The notes beneath the pieces were generated by a model, which made no database searches, was not told the DNA's origin, and worked only from the letters and a program-made list of their open reading frames with translations. DNA of 64,000 bases from Halarcobacter ebronensis (lineage in GTDB: Bacteria > Campylobacterota > Campylobacteria > Campylobacterales > Arcobacteraceae): assembly GCF_013201825.1 (NCBI RefSeq), contig NZ_CP053836.1, forward strand, positions 2,480,001 to 2,544,000. Reading direction: 5' to 3'. This document shows positions 7,830-18,342 of the stretch, piece after piece. The number at the start of each line of letters is the position of its first letter. Positions within the stretch are counted from its first letter, which is position 1. The position numbers and the translations under genes are program-made.

Positions 7830-10721
7830 CCACTCATCATCGTCATGCTTGTTTGCAACTACTTGTTTTGGTTCACTTTTCGTTTTTGTAGGTTTTTCCT
7901 CTTTTTTTGGTACAGAAATAGGAGGAACTTCTACTTTTTTACTCTCATTTTTAGAGCTCTCATTAATTTTTGTCTCATCATTAGAGATATTTTTACATCT
8001 TTCAACTTTTATCATATCCATAATATCAAATAGTTTTGCTGTATAAGTTTCTAAATCCCTTGAAACTTTTTCAAGTTCATTATTAGGTGCTTTTTTTGCA
8101 TTTAAATTAACATATTCTTCAACACTATTATGAACCTTTTCATGGTACTCTTTCATCTCTTTCCAAATTGTAACTTTAGTGAAATCACAATTCTCTTTCT
8201 CTTGTTCTAAAATCCATTTTCCAAAATTACAATTTGTAGCTGAATTTACACTCCAAGTTTCAAAAGTTCCAACCTTAGCAAAATTAGTATTTTTGAAAAT
8301 TATATGGTCATTTTTTAACTCACATATTTTAAATACTAAATCAATATCACAAATCTCTTTTTTCTTATTTTTATTAAATACTGCTCTATCTGCTATATCT
8401 AAAAGGTTAGTTGATAATTTTGATACCTCATTAGCTAAATTGCTAATTTGTGTTGCAGATGAGGCATTTACTTGCGTTGCTCTATCTAAAGAGTTAACAG
8501 CATCATTAATTTGGATAATTCCACTCTCTTGCTCTTTACTTGCTGTTGTTACATCAGCAATTAGCTCTATAGTTTCATTAACTTTATTATTTAATGAGCC
8601 ATAACCACTTATCATATTATCTGCTATTTGTTTACCTTCATTGGCCTTAATTGTAGCACTCTCAACAAGTTCTTTTATCTCTTTTGCTGCATCTGCACTT
8701 CTGCTTGCAAGGTTTCTTACCTCTTGTGCAACAACTGCAAAACCTTTTCCAGCTTCCCCAGCAGTTGCAGCCTCAACAGCAGCATTAAGTGAAAGAATAT
8801 TTGTTTGGAATGCAATTTGATCAATAACAGTAATTGCTTCATTAATTGCATTTACTTGTTTATCGATATCATCCATAGCTTGTGTAGTTTTAGAGGCTAA
8901 TGATTCACCCTCTTGGGCTGAATTACTTAAATCATTAGCTAAAACAGACATTCTATTTACTTTTTCATTACTTGTTTTAATAATAGAAGTTATCTCTTCA
9001 ACAGCAGCCGCTGTCTCTTCTAAACTTGCCGCTTGTTCATTTGCAGAAGTAGAAAGTTTTGTTGATGAAGAGGACAATACTGCTGTATCACCATCAAGTT
9101 TTTCTCCAGTTGTAGTAATCATTGCTAAAAATTCAGAGATTGTTCCACCAAGAAGTCTTGTACTTGTATAGATTGAACCAATTATACCATTTGAATTTTT
9201 ATGATTATTTGCATCTGATTTATAATCAAAATTTGAATTACCATACTCAATTAGGATTCTATTTATCTCTTCTAATTTTTGATTTGTCCCTTCAATCATT
9301 GCATTAATAGAGTTTCTAAGCTGTTTTACCGAAGGATTAGATGATTCTTTTTCTACCTTATAAACATAAAAACCATTATTTACCTTTTGAATTACATTTT
9401 CTACCTCTTCAATTACTTTTGCATCCTCTTTAAAACCATCTTGGAGTTTATTAATATAAGCATTAAAGCTATCAACTACTTTTCCTATCTCATCATTTGA
9501 TTTTTTCTCAATTTGACTACTACTTGATGAATCATCAGAAGTAACTTTTATAATAGCCCTATTTAGATCATCCAAAGGTTTTACAATTGCTCTTTTAATC
9601 AAAAATGAAAATAATGCTAAAACAACCAAAACGGAAATAAATGTATAAACAAGGGTAAATATTACAACTTCTTTTATATCATTATTAGTTTCAGCTTCCA
9701 TCTTAATAATATTCTCTTCTATATCATCAACATATGCTCCTGTCCCAATAATCCAATCCCAAGGTTCAAATTTTTTTACATATGAAAATTTTTTCTGAGG
9801 CTCCTCTTTCCCTGGTTTTTCCCATAAATATTTAACTAATCCACCTTTGTTTTTAGTTTTTGAAACCTCTACCATTTCATTAAATAAAAACTTACCAGCG
9901 GGATCTTTTGATTTAGAAAGATCTTTCCCATCAAGAGAAGGTTTTATTGGATGCATTACCATTTTTGGGTGGGAATCATTTATCCAAAAGTAACCATTTT
10001 GACCATATCTCATTGCAGAGATAGATTTCAAGGCTTCAGCTTTTAAACTTGCAGATACATCTGATACATATTCTCCTGTTCCAATAACCCATCCATAGGG
10101 TTTAAAAAGTTTTACAAATGAAACTTTTGGTTGTGGCTCTTCAAAACCAGGTTTTGGCCAAACATAATCAACAAAACCCTCACCATCTTTTTTTGCTACA
10201 TTTGCAAATTCAACAAAGATTCTTTTTCCACCTTTGTCTTTAAACTCTGATAGGTCTTTCCCATTTAACTGTGGTTTTATTGGATGTACAACAATATTTG
10301 CATCTAAATCATTTACCCAGAAATATCCCGTTTCACCATATCTTGTTCCATCAATAATCTCAATAAGTCTTGCTTTAAGCTCATTTGTACTTAGAGTATC
10401 TTTATATTTATTGTACTCATAGTCTAAAATTGAGAATAGAAATTTTGCTTGTGCTTTTAAATCCTCTTGAACTTCAACTTTAATTTTATCTATTGCCGTT
10501 CTTGAATAATAAGATTCAACAGTTTTAAGTGCTAGTGAGACATAGTTTTCTAACTCTTTTTCTTTATTAGAGTATGACTCCTCTTTAAATTTTTCAATCT
10601 TCTCTTTTGAAAGTTTGTTTATAGAGTATATAGATTCAAAAGATATTGAAATTGAAACAATAACAATAGCAATCAAAGATATGATTAGAACTTTTGATTT
10701 AATTGATAGATTTTTAAACAT
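7818..10721 (-). CDS. Chemoreceptor with tandem Cache repeats and CZB domain
   Basis: A 967-aa methyl-accepting chemotaxis protein. One TM helix at about 10-32 and another at about 355-378 enclose a periplasmic sensor built from two internal repeats, each with GYFW(V/I)ND...HPIKPxL(N/D)GKDLS and ending (W)(V/I)IGTGxYV (two Cache_2-type units). A HAMP follows, then the kinase-control hairpin (about 635-675, [18 protein letters not shown]). Residues ~800-895 form a CZB zinc-binding domain with its ligands present (DH, CNFGKW, YHEKVH). CZB domains sense Zn or hypochlorous acid in other receptors. A charged tail ends in EWESF, similar to the CheR/CheB-docking pentapeptide. The ligand is unknown. 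Confidence 0.92.
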   Translation of the reverse strand: MFKNLSIKSKVLIISLIAIVIVSISISFESIYSINKLSKEKIEKFKEESYSNKEKELENYVSLALKTVESYYSRTAIDKIKVEVQEDLKAQAKFLFSILDYEYNKYKDTLSTNELKARLIEIIDGTRYGETGYFWVNDLDANIVVHPIKPQLNGKDLSEFKDKGGKRIFVEFANVAKKDGEGFVDYVWPKPGFEEPQPKVSFVKLFKPYGWVIGTGEYVSDVSASLKAEALKSISAMRYGQNGYFWINDSHPKMVMHPIKPSLDGKDLSKSKDPAGKFLFNEMVEVSKTKNKGGLVKYLWEKPGKEEPQKKFSYVKKFEPWDWIIGTGAYVDDIEENIIKMEAETNNDIKEVVIFTLVYTFISVLVVLALFSFLIKRAIVKPLDDLNRAIIKVTSDDSSSSSQIEKKSNDEIGKVVDSFNAYINKLQDGFKEDAKVIEEVENVIQKVNNGFYVYKVEKESSNPSVKQLRNSINAMIEGTNQKLEEINRILIEYGNSNFDYKSDANNHKNSNGIIGSIYTSTRLLGGTISEFLAMITTTGEKLDGDTAVLSSSSTKLSTSANEQAASLEETAAAVEEITSIIKTSNEKVNRMSVLANDLSNSAQEGESLASKTTQAMDDIDKQVNAINEAITVIDQIAFQTNILSLNAAVEAATAGEAGKGFAVVAQEVRNLASRSADAAKEIKELVESATIKANEGKQIADNMISGYGSLNNKVNETIELIADVTTASKEQESGIIQINDAVNSLDRATQVNASSATQISNLANEVSKLSTNLLDIADRAVFNKNKKKEICDIDLVFKICELKNDHIIFKNTNFAKVGTFETWSVNSATNCNFGKWILEQEKENCDFTKVTIWKEMKEYHEKVHNSVEEYVNLNAKKAPNNELEKVSRDLETYTAKLFDIMDMIKVERCKNISNDETKINESSKNESKKVEVPPISVPKKEEKPTKTKSEPKQVVANKHDDDEWESF

Positions 10722-10871
10722 TGATTATCCCTTAACCCATTGATTTATATATATTATATAGTGTAAAAATCTCTATGTCAAGAAAAGATAAAAGAAACTT
10801 ATTAATTGCTACGATAATGCTATTTTAGGTGCTATTTGGTAATTATTTATTGCCATAAAAAGTTGTTTTTA

Positions 10872-10915
10872 AACAAAAAAAACAAAGAGGTCTAAAAAAA
10901 ATTAGACTCCTCTTT
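10872..10915 (-). terminator. Intrinsic terminator of nadK-recN
   Basis: On the minus strand a stem (AAAGAGGAGTCTAA paired with TTAGACCTCTTT, with a two-base bulge) is followed by a long U tract (the A-rich run at 10871-10883 on the plus strand). The stem begins at the recN stop codon. Confidence 0.75.
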
Positions 10916-12443
10916 ATTCTAATAGATTTTTTGCAAAATTGTGAGCGTCTTCTGTAATATTTTCACCACTAATCATTCTTGCAATTTCATTGATTCTTGA
11001 CTCTTTATCAAGTTTTTTTACAGTTGAGATTCCATCTTTTTTATCCACTAAAAAGTGAATATTTGCAGCAGAAGTTAGTTGGGGTTGATGTGAGATTGCA
11101 AAAATTTGATAGTTTTTGGCAAGTTTTGTTAAAACTTTTGCAATTGCTGAGCTCTCTTTTCCACTTAAGTTCGCATCAATCTCATCTAAAAAAAGAATTC
11201 CATTTCCAATAATATCATATTCACTAATAGCAGTTAAAAGGGCAAGTCTAAGTCTATTAAATTCCCCACTACTAATCGTATCAAGGTTAACTTTATTTAA
11301 TTCAAAAACAACTTCATCTATTCCACTTGTATCAAGCTCTTTTTTTACTAAAAGTATTTTTGCATTTGAAAGATACAAATACTCTAAATAGTGATTGATT
11401 TTCTCTTCTAAAAGAGTACTGAACTCTTTTCTATATTGACTAATTTTATTAGCTTGCTCTTCAACTTCATTTGATAGTTTTTTTATATTTTTTTCTAATA
11501 TAGCTTTTTCAAAAGAGATGTTTTCATAAGAGTCCAACTCTTTTTGTTTTTGTTCTTTATACTCTAAAGCCTCTTTTATTGAACCAAATCTTTTTTGCAA
11601 AGATGAGAGTTTTTCTATTCTATCTAAAACACTCTCTATATCAAGATCCTCTAACTCATATAAAGAGTCATTAAATTTTTCATAGATATTATTCAACTCA
11701 TTTATTGCTTCATCAAAGAAACTGCTATCTTCATCTAAAAGATTCAAAGTTTCATTAACGAAAGAGCTGTAGTTAAAAATTGCATTTGATTTTTCAATTG
11801 CCTCTTGGATTTTCTCTTTTTTAGAGAGTCTCTTTTTTACTTCACTTAACTCTTCATACTCTCCAATTTGGGGATCAACAGAAGCAATTTTTTCTATCTC
11901 AAACTTTGCATACTCTTTTAAATCTTCAAGCTTTGATTCATCCTCTTTTATTTTGTTTAGCTCTTTTTGCATACTAAAAAGAGTTTTGATATTTTCATCA
12001 AAGCTCTCTTTTAGAGTTTTAAATTCAACCTTCTCTTTACTGCAAAGTCTATCTAGAAAGTTTATAAGTTTTGAAGAATCAAAATCTGTTGTATCTTTTA
12101 GATGAAGATGTTTTACTAAACTTTTTGAGAAGTCATTAAGATTTTTCTTTGAGATTGATTGGGCATTTAAAAAGTATCTTACTTTATCTTTTTTTATCTC
12201 TTTAATTATAATCTCATCACCTGCTTGAATATCATAAGCTTCATCTTCAATATCCAAATTAGATAAGGTCACCTCTCCCAAATCTGCTTTAGGTTCAGTT
12301 ATTGCAAAAAGAGATAAAATAGATTGCATTAAAACAGATTTACCTGCACCTGAAGGTCCTGTAAAAACCACTAAACCTTTGTCTAATTCCAAGTCAACCT
12401 CTTGAAATGACAAAAAATCTTTTAAATATATTCTATTTATCAA
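10914..12443 (-). CDS. recN: DNA repair ATPase RecN
   Basis: SMC-like ATPase of double-strand break repair. Walker A GPSGAGKS is at residues 29-36. A long coiled coil lies in the middle, and near residue 425 the ILFLDEIDANLSGKES segment gives Walker B and D-loop, with SSGEFNRLRLAL as the ABC signature before it. At 509 aa it is shorter than E. coli RecN (553), as usual in Campylobacterota. It starts directly after nadK (no gap), the same nadK-recN pairing seen in many bacteria. Confidence 0.95.
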   Translation of the reverse strand: MINRIYLKDFLSFQEVDLELDKGLVVFTGPSGAGKSVLMQSILSLFAITEPKADLGEVTLSNLDIEDEAYDIQAGDEIIIKEIKKDKVRYFLNAQSISKKNLNDFSKSLVKHLHLKDTTDFDSSKLINFLDRLCSKEKVEFKTLKESFDENIKTLFSMQKELNKIKEDESKLEDLKEYAKFEIEKIASVDPQIGEYEELSEVKKRLSKKEKIQEAIEKSNAIFNYSSFVNETLNLLDEDSSFFDEAINELNNIYEKFNDSLYELEDLDIESVLDRIEKLSSLQKRFGSIKEALEYKEQKQKELDSYENISFEKAILEKNIKKLSNEVEEQANKISQYRKEFSTLLEEKINHYLEYLYLSNAKILLVKKELDTSGIDEVVFELNKVNLDTISSGEFNRLRLALLTAISEYDIIGNGILFLDEIDANLSGKESSAIAKVLTKLAKNYQIFAISHQPQLTSAANIHFLVDKKDGISTVKKLDKESRINEIARMISGENITEDAHNFAKNLLE

Positions 12444-13313
12444 TTAATTTCCCCAACCTAATTTATCATTTAAAACTTCAAAAAAGTTTCTTTTTGTTCT
12501 ATGAATAAGTTTAGCTTTTTTATTTGCTATATTAACTTTGATAACAGTATTATCTGCAACTTCATAAGTATCTTGCCCATCTATTAAAAGAACAGCACCT
12601 TGTGAATCTTTTATTTTAAACTCAATTTCAATATCTGCAGGCATAACAAGAGCTCTTTGAGTTAAAGAGTGAGAAGCAACAGGAGTTATAATAAAAGCAT
12701 CCGTTAAAGGATAAACAATAGGTCCTCCAACTGATAGATTATATGCTGTTGAACCTGTAGGAGTTGAAATAATTACTCCATCTCCATGGTATGAATTAAA
12801 AGAGATTCCATTGATTTTTGCTTTTATTTTTATCATTGAAGAGACTGTTCTTCTTGAGATAACAATGTCGTTAAAAGCCACAAAACATCTATTATCCACA
12901 TGGCACTCAACCATCATTCTATTATCAATCTTATAATTACCAATTTTTAAATCTGTTAAAAAAGTATCAACCTCTTCAAAAAGAACATCTGTTAAAAAAC
13001 CTAATGTTCCCATATGAATACCTAGAACTGGCAGATTAAATTCAAAAGAGTTTCTTACAACTGAAAGCAGAGTTCCATCTCCACCAATTGAGACTAAAAA
13101 ATCAACTTCCTTGCAAAGCTCTTTTAGAGGTAAACCCTTTTCAAATCCTAACATTTTTGCAGAGTTCTTTTCTAATATAGTATCAATGCCATGATTTATA
13201 AAATGTTTTTTTATCTCTAGAAAATCATCAATCATATCTGATGAGTTTGGTTTTAAAACTACCCCTGCTTTTTTAACAGCTTTAAGTTTTTCATCACTTT
13301 TAGTAACTTTCAA
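12444..13313 (-). CDS. nadK: NAD kinase
   Basis: Phosphorylates NAD to NADP in the cytosol. The GGDGTLL motif is at residues 77-83, FNDIVISR follows in the middle, and TPTGSTAYNLSVGGPIV gives the second signature. At 289 aa it is full length. The 236 bp upstream (13314-13549) separate it from the fusA terminator and should hold its promoter. Confidence 0.96.
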   Translation of the reverse strand: MKVTKSDEKLKAVKKAGVVLKPNSSDMIDDFLEIKKHFINHGIDTILEKNSAKMLGFEKGLPLKELCKEVDFLVSIGGDGTLLSVVRNSFEFNLPVLGIHMGTLGFLTDVLFEEVDTFLTDLKIGNYKIDNRMMVECHVDNRCFVAFNDIVISRRTVSSMIKIKAKINGISFNSYHGDGVIISTPTGSTAYNLSVGGPIVYPLTDAFIITPVASHSLTQRALVMPADIEIEFKIKDSQGAVLLIDGQDTYEVADNTVIKVNIANKKAKLIHRTKRNFFEVLNDKLGWGN

Positions 13314-13477
13314 TATTTTTCCTACTCTACTTCAATCTTAATTTGTATAAACTTATTATTTAACTCTTATTTAGAATCTCAATTTTATCTAGTGATACCT
13401 TTAAAGTTTCAAAAAGAGTCAAAAAACTTTAAGATACTCTCTTTATATTTACAATAAGTGCTTTTTTATCAAACTAA

Positions 13478-13509
13478 TAAAAAAGGGGATATGTATAAAA
13501 CATATCCCC
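13478..13509 (-). terminator. Intrinsic terminator of the str operon (after fusA)
   Basis: GGGGATATGT at 13485-13494 pairs with ACATATCCCC at 13500-13509 across a 5-nt loop. On the minus strand it is followed by a run of T (A at 13478-13484 on the plus strand). It sits about 40 bp beyond the fusA stop. Confidence 0.85.
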
Positions 13510-13549
13510 TCTATTTTGAGTTGGTTATAAAAGCTTAAAGCTTTAATTA

Positions 13550-15658
13550 TTAACCATTTCTCTTTTTAATGATCTCTTCAGAAACATTTTTTGGAACTTC
13601 TTGGTATGCATCAAAAAGCATAGAGTAAGTTGCTCTACCTTGAGACATAGATCTAAGGTCTGTAGAGTAACCAAACATTTCAGATAATGGAATCATTGCA
13701 GTAACTAGTTTAACACCAGCTCTGTCATCCATAGATTGAACTTGTCCTCTTCTTTTGTTACAATCCCCAATAACGTCTCCCATGTAATCTTCAGGAGTCT
13801 CAATTTCAACTTTCATAATTGGTTCAAGAATTACCGCACCAGCAGCAGCAGATCTACAAGCTTGTTTGAAACCCATAGAAGCAGCAAGTTTAAACGCCAT
13901 CTCAGATGAGTCAACGTCGTGGTAAGAACCATCATAAAGTGTAACTTCGATATCAACCATTGGATAACCAGCTAAGATACCACCAGCCATTGCTTCTTGA
14001 CAACCTTTATCAACTGCAGGAATATACTCTTTTGGTACAACCCCACCTTTAATATCATTGTTGAATTTATAGTTAGGTTCACTTCCAGATGGTAGTGGAT
14101 TAATTTTTAAGAATACGTGACCGTATTGACCTTTACCACCAGATTGTTTTGCATATTTGTACTCTTGGCTAACAGCATTTTTAATTGTTTCTCTGTATGC
14201 AACTTGTGGAGCACCAACTTCTGCTTCAACTTTGAACTCTCTTTTCATTCTATCAACTAGAATTTCAAGGTGTAACTCACCCATTCCTGAGATAATAGTT
14301 TGTCCAGACTCTTCATCTGTAGCAACTCTAAATGATGGATCTTCTTCAGCAAGTTTACCTAATGCGATACCCATTTTCTCTTGGTCAGCTTTTGTTTTTG
14401 GCTCAACTGCAACAGAGATAACTGGATCCGGGAAATCCATTCTTTCTAAAATAACTGGATCTTTCTCAGATGCTAAAGTATCCCCAGTAATTGTAGATTT
14501 AAGACCAACAACAGCTCCGATTTCACCAGCATAAAGCTCTTTAATCTCTTCTCTGTTGTTAGCGTGCATTTTAAGAAGTCTTCCGATTCTCTCTTTTTTC
14601 ATTTTTGTAGAGTTTAATACGTAAGTTCCAGATTCTAAAACCCCTCTATAAACTCTTGTAAATGTTAACTGTCCAACAAATGGGTCAGTCATAATTTTAA
14701 ATGCTAATGCCGCTACTTCACCTTCATCAGCAGATTTAACAACTACAGGATCACCATCTTGAGTTTCACCTCTAATGTCAGCAACTTCTGTTGGAGCTGG
14801 TAAATATAGTGCAACAGCATCAAGTAGTGTTTGAACACCTTTGTTTTTGAATGCAGTACCACAAGTCATTGGAGTAATCTCCATAGCTAAACATCTAGCT
14901 TTTAAACCTGCAATAATTTCATCCTCAGTTAAATCACCCTCTTCAAGATATTTTTCCATTAACTCTTCAGAAGATTCAGCTGCAGCTTCAACCATCATTT
15001 CTCTATATTCTGCTGCTTTATCTTCCATATCTGCTGGAATCTCTTCTACGTGGTAGTGAGAACCCATAGCTGCATCTTCATCCCAAACGATAGCTTTCAT
15101 TTGAACTAAATCTACAATCCCTTTGAAAGCCTCTTCTGCACCAATTGGTAATTGAACAGGTACTGGATTTGCAGCTAATCTATCTTTTACTTGTTTTTCA
15201 ACATTGTAAAAATCTGCACCAGTTCTATCCATTTTGTTAACAAAAATCATTCTTGGAACTCTATATTTGTTTGCTTGTCTCCAAACTGTTTCAGATTGTG
15301 GTTGAACCCCACCAACTGAACAGAATACAGCAACAGCACCATCTAGAACTCTCATAGATCTCTCAACTTCAATTGTAAAGTCAACGTGCCCTGGGGTGTC
15401 GATTATGTTAATTTGTAGTTGTTCTTCTGTTTTTGGATGCTTCCAGAAACAAGTTGTAGCAGCAGAAGTAATTGTAATACCTCTCTCTTGCTCTTGTTCC
15501 ATCCAGTCCATTGTTGCAGCACCCTCGTGAACCTCACCGATTTTGTGAGATACACCAGTATAGAACAGAATTCTTTCTGTTGTTGTAGTTTTACCTGCAT
15601 CAATGTGCGCAGCAATACCGATATTTCTAACTCTTGAAAGTGGTGTTTTTCTTGCCAT
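13550..15658 (-). CDS. fusA: Translation elongation factor G
   Basis: GTPase that drives translocation on the ribosome. G1 [20 protein letters not shown]3 DTPGHVDF and G4 [10 protein letters not shown] are all present in the first 150 residues, followed by the EF-G domains to residue 702. It is the last gene of rpsL-rpsG-fusA, 18 bp after rpsG, and is followed by a strong terminator. The GC is a little higher than the neighbours, as expected for a highly expressed gene. Confidence 0.99.
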   Translation of the reverse strand: MARKTPLSRVRNIGIAAHIDAGKTTTTERILFYTGVSHKIGEVHEGAATMDWMEQEQERGITITSAATTCFWKHPKTEEQLQINIIDTPGHVDFTIEVERSMRVLDGAVAVFCSVGGVQPQSETVWRQANKYRVPRMIFVNKMDRTGADFYNVEKQVKDRLAANPVPVQLPIGAEEAFKGIVDLVQMKAIVWDEDAAMGSHYHVEEIPADMEDKAAEYREMMVEAAAESSEELMEKYLEEGDLTEDEIIAGLKARCLAMEITPMTCGTAFKNKGVQTLLDAVALYLPAPTEVADIRGETQDGDPVVVKSADEGEVAALAFKIMTDPFVGQLTFTRVYRGVLESGTYVLNSTKMKKERIGRLLKMHANNREEIKELYAGEIGAVVGLKSTITGDTLASEKDPVILERMDFPDPVISVAVEPKTKADQEKMGIALGKLAEEDPSFRVATDEESGQTIISGMGELHLEILVDRMKREFKVEAEVGAPQVAYRETIKNAVSQEYKYAKQSGGKGQYGHVFLKINPLPSGSEPNYKFNNDIKGGVVPKEYIPAVDKGCQEAMAGGILAGYPMVDIEVTLYDGSYHDVDSSEMAFKLAASMGFKQACRSAAAGAVILEPIMKVEIETPEDYMGDVIGDCNKRRGQVQSMDDRAGVKLVTAMIPLSEMFGYSTDLRSMSQGRATYSMLFDAYQEVPKNVSEEIIKKRNG

Positions 15659-15676
15659 AATATTAGTTTCCTATTC

Positions 15677-16147
<471 letters not shown>

Positions 16148-16155
16148 CTATCCCT

Positions 16156-16533
16156 CTACTTTTTTTTAGGTCTTTTTGTACCATATTTAGATCTTGCAAC
16201 AGTTCTGTTTGCAACACCAGCAGTATCTAAAGCACCTCTTACGATGTGATACTTAACCCCAGGTAAATCCTTAACTCTTCCCCCTCTTACTAGCACGATT
16301 GAGTGCTCTTGAAGGTTATGACCCTCTCCACCGATATATGAGATAACCTCAAATCCAGTAGTTAATCTAACTTTAGCAACTTTTCTTAAAGCCGAGTTAG
16401 GTTTTTTAGGAGTTGTAGTATATACTCTTGTACATACTCCTCTTCTTTGTGGACAATCTTTTAATGCTGGTGATTTAGACTTTTTAATCACCTTTTTTCG
16501 CTCTTTTCTAACAAGCTGATTTATAGTAGGCAT
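16156..16533 (-). CDS. rpsL: 30S ribosomal protein S12
   Basis: 125-aa S12 of the decoding centre. [12 protein letters not shown] and [13 protein letters not shown] carry unsubstituted lysines at the two sites where streptomycin-resistance changes usually occur, so the allele reads as wild type. It leads the rpsL-rpsG-fusA operon. In the ancestral arrangement rpoC would lie directly upstream; here rpoC is about 46 kb away. Confidence 0.99.
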   Translation of the reverse strand: MPTINQLVRKERKKVIKKSKSPALKDCPQRRGVCTRVYTTTPKKPNSALRKVAKVRLTTGFEVISYIGGEGHNLQEHSIVLVRGGRVKDLPGVKYHIVRGALDTAGVANRTVARSKYGTKRPKKK

Positions 16534-16901
16534 ATTTTCCCTTTTTTTAATTTATAGAGAGTCTTATAACAATGTGTGAATCTTATAGATTCTCTATTTC
16601 TTGGTTTGAGCTTTTAAGCGGCTCAGGCTTCTCGTTACGTCCCAATGACGCCATGACATATGACAAGTGCCATAATCAAAACGATACTACCATTCTAGAG
16701 AAACGTTGAGTGTTTTCTAAAAAAGTGTGATATTTTACTTAATTTAAACTTAAAACAGCCTTATAACAATAACGCAAATCAGGGGGAGAGGAATCATTAT
16801 AAGGCTTAATGACAAAATTGTTTTAGAAATTGTTAAATCTCATACGCTTCGTAGGGCGTAATGAAATTATAATGGGGTTGGGTTGCTATTGGGTTACAAT
16901 G
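16534..16901. promoter_or_regulatory. rpsL leader region with inverted repeats
   Basis: This 368-bp gap has no coding signal. It must hold the promoter of the str operon now that rpoC is not upstream. Two structures are visible: an imperfect hairpin just before rpsL (16555-16597, AGAGAGTCTTATAA facing TTATAGATTCTCT), and a perfect 10-bp inverted repeat AGCCTTATAA (16757-16766) / TTATAAGGCT (16797-16806) with a 30-nt loop. A short locally GC-richer stretch lies at about 16616-16665. Which parts are leader and which are residue of an insertion cannot be told by eye. Confidence 0.4.
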
Positions 16902-17303
16902 TCAGTCATTTGTAGGATAAGTAAATATTCGCAATAATTCAGAAGTTATCTTATAAAAACAATAAACTGTCCCACTAATTATTGGCATAATAATCAAATA
17001 TTTATTAGGGAAATCAATAAATAGTATACACACAGAAAATACTTCATAATAAAGTGCATGTTTATAAAAATCTTTCAATCTATGTAATTCAGTTTTATAC
17101 AAATAGTTACCTCTATCGTAGAGTGTCTTTTTTAAAGGAGAATTAAATAAAATTGAAAGAGAAGCGATCTTAAACCCTATCATTATTGATAAAAAATTTA
17201 TTAAATCAGAATAACGTTTATACTCCTCATCAAATATATAATTACCTAAAAATATTGAAAATACTATTATTGCAATAAATATATACAAATCATTACTTTT
17301 CAT
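16902..17303 (-). CDS. Small four-helix membrane protein, unknown
   Basis: A 133-aa protein with four hydrophobic segments (about 6-24, 34-53, 83-98, 101-118) and a charged loop between the second and third. No family was recognised. Its start overlaps the end of the upstream 263-aa gene by 11 bp, so the two form a translationally coupled pair. A soluble gene followed by a short four-helix membrane gene is the layout of phage lambda RexA-RexB, which suggests but does not prove an abortive-infection type role. Codon use is very AT-rich compared with the adjacent ribosomal genes. Confidence 0.6.
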   Translation of the reverse strand: MKSNDLYIFIAIIVFSIFLGNYIFDEEYKRYSDLINFLSIMIGFKIASLSILFNSPLKKTLYDRGNYLYKTELHRLKDFYKHALYYEVFSVCILFIDFPNKYLIIMPIISGTVYCFYKITSELLRIFTYPTND

Positions 17304-18084
17304 CTATTTCCTTCAATAATCCCTCTTTTATTTGATTAGAACAATATTTTCCATTTTCATTTTTAATTGCTTTTACTTCAATTTTTTTATTAAAAGTATC
17401 ATTATTAAATACTACCTCAAAATTACTTTCATCTAAACCAGTTATTACTAAATCCTTATAAGAGTCTTTTGAGTTTAATAAGTCTAATACAAAACCAAGA
17501 ATTTTACTCTTTTCATATGTTGCCTCAATTGTAAAGTTTTCTGGAGCATCTGTACCAGTAAGGTCAATTAAAGCTTGTCTTTTTTTACTATCATGAGAAA
17601 AGATATTAGTTAAATGTGTAAAAGATATTTTCTGTATTGAATTAATAATATTAATAAATTCTTCTTGTGTTTTATAAATTGTTTTTAAACAAAAATTTTT
17701 ATTTAGTTTACTTTTTAATACTGCTTGGAAAACATTCTTCTTTTTTAAATTTGATATGAAAAAACTTTTTGTTGAATAAATATATAAACAAAAAAATTGC
17801 TGAATTAATTCTGCTTCAACAGGTTCTCTTTCATTATCTCGTTTTTCACCTGTTAATATGTTAGTTAATTTCTCATCTCTAGGGCTTGTCTTACCAAAAT
17901 CAAAAGAAAACCAAATATAAGAACTATCTAATTCTATAATAACTTCGTAGTAGACATTATCTATTTGGATATTAAAAGATTCATCTAAATTTTTAAATGT
18001 ATCAACATCTGGGGAAACATATCTTTCTCCACAACTATTTTTTTCTTCTAAAATTTGTAATATATTAAATGCTAGTTTTTCCAT
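17293..18084 (-). CDS. Unrecognised soluble protein paired with membrane gene
   Basis: A 263-aa protein with no signal peptide or membrane segment. A motif LTGEKRDNEREPVEAELIQQFFCLYIYS at about 93-120 and a basic patch FFISNLKKKNVF stand out. The second half has a strand-rich ITGLDESNFEVVFNN segment followed by a basic C-terminus. I cannot assign a family. It is the first gene of a two-gene unit with the overlapping four-helix protein downstream, in the accessory zone between rpsL and an IS110 element. A nucleic-acid or nucleotide sensor acting on the membrane partner is a hypothesis only. Confidence 0.6.
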   Translation of the reverse strand: MEKLAFNILQILEEKNSCGERYVSPDVDTFKNLDESFNIQIDNVYYEVIIELDSSYIWFSFDFGKTSPRDEKLTNILTGEKRDNEREPVEAELIQQFFCLYIYSTKSFFISNLKKKNVFQAVLKSKLNKNFCLKTIYKTQEEFINIINSIQKISFTHLTNIFSHDSKKRQALIDLTGTDAPENFTIEATYEKSKILGFVLDLLNSKDSYKDLVITGLDESNFEVVFNNDTFNKKIEVKAIKNENGKYCSNQIKEGLLKEIDEK

Positions 18085-18192
18085 TTTAGTAATTTATTAT
18101 TGAATTTATTATAATTTTATTACAAGATAACTTTCTTTTTCCTTGGAATTTTCACTTTAACCCTTTCTTGTGCACGTGCGTGTGTCACGCTT

Positions 18193-18218
18193 ACAACCTT
18201 TTTATTGAAAAAGGTTGT
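18193..18218. repeat. 11-bp perfect inverted repeat
   Basis: ACAACCTTTTT (18193-18203) and AAAAAGGTTGT (18208-18218) form a strong hairpin with a 4-nt loop. It lies between the divergent 263-aa gene and the IS110 element, in a 467-bp stretch (18085-18551) with no coding signal. It resembles a terminator stem for a transcript now lost, or part of a dispersed intergenic repeat. Confidence 0.5.
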
Positions 18219-18342
18219 GCCAAAAGCAACCAAACAGTTGTTAAAGCTCTTACAGAGTCCCTTCTATTTTTACTTTTTAAAGCTAGTCTGCAAAACTTAT
18301 ATAATACATTTAAGGGAATATGATAATATATTTCCTTAGAGT

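Noticed and set aside
8179-8604. 141-codon plus-strand frame
   Set aside because: Antisense to the CZB chemoreceptor coding region; low-complexity translation typical of a complement frame.
14157-14534. 125-codon plus-strand frame inside fusA
   Set aside because: Antisense shadow of a highly conserved gene.
16600-16700. Possible tRNA or small RNA in a locally GC-richer patch before rpsL
   Set aside because: No cloverleaf, no T-loop consensus (GGTTCGANTCC) and no acceptor stem could be found.
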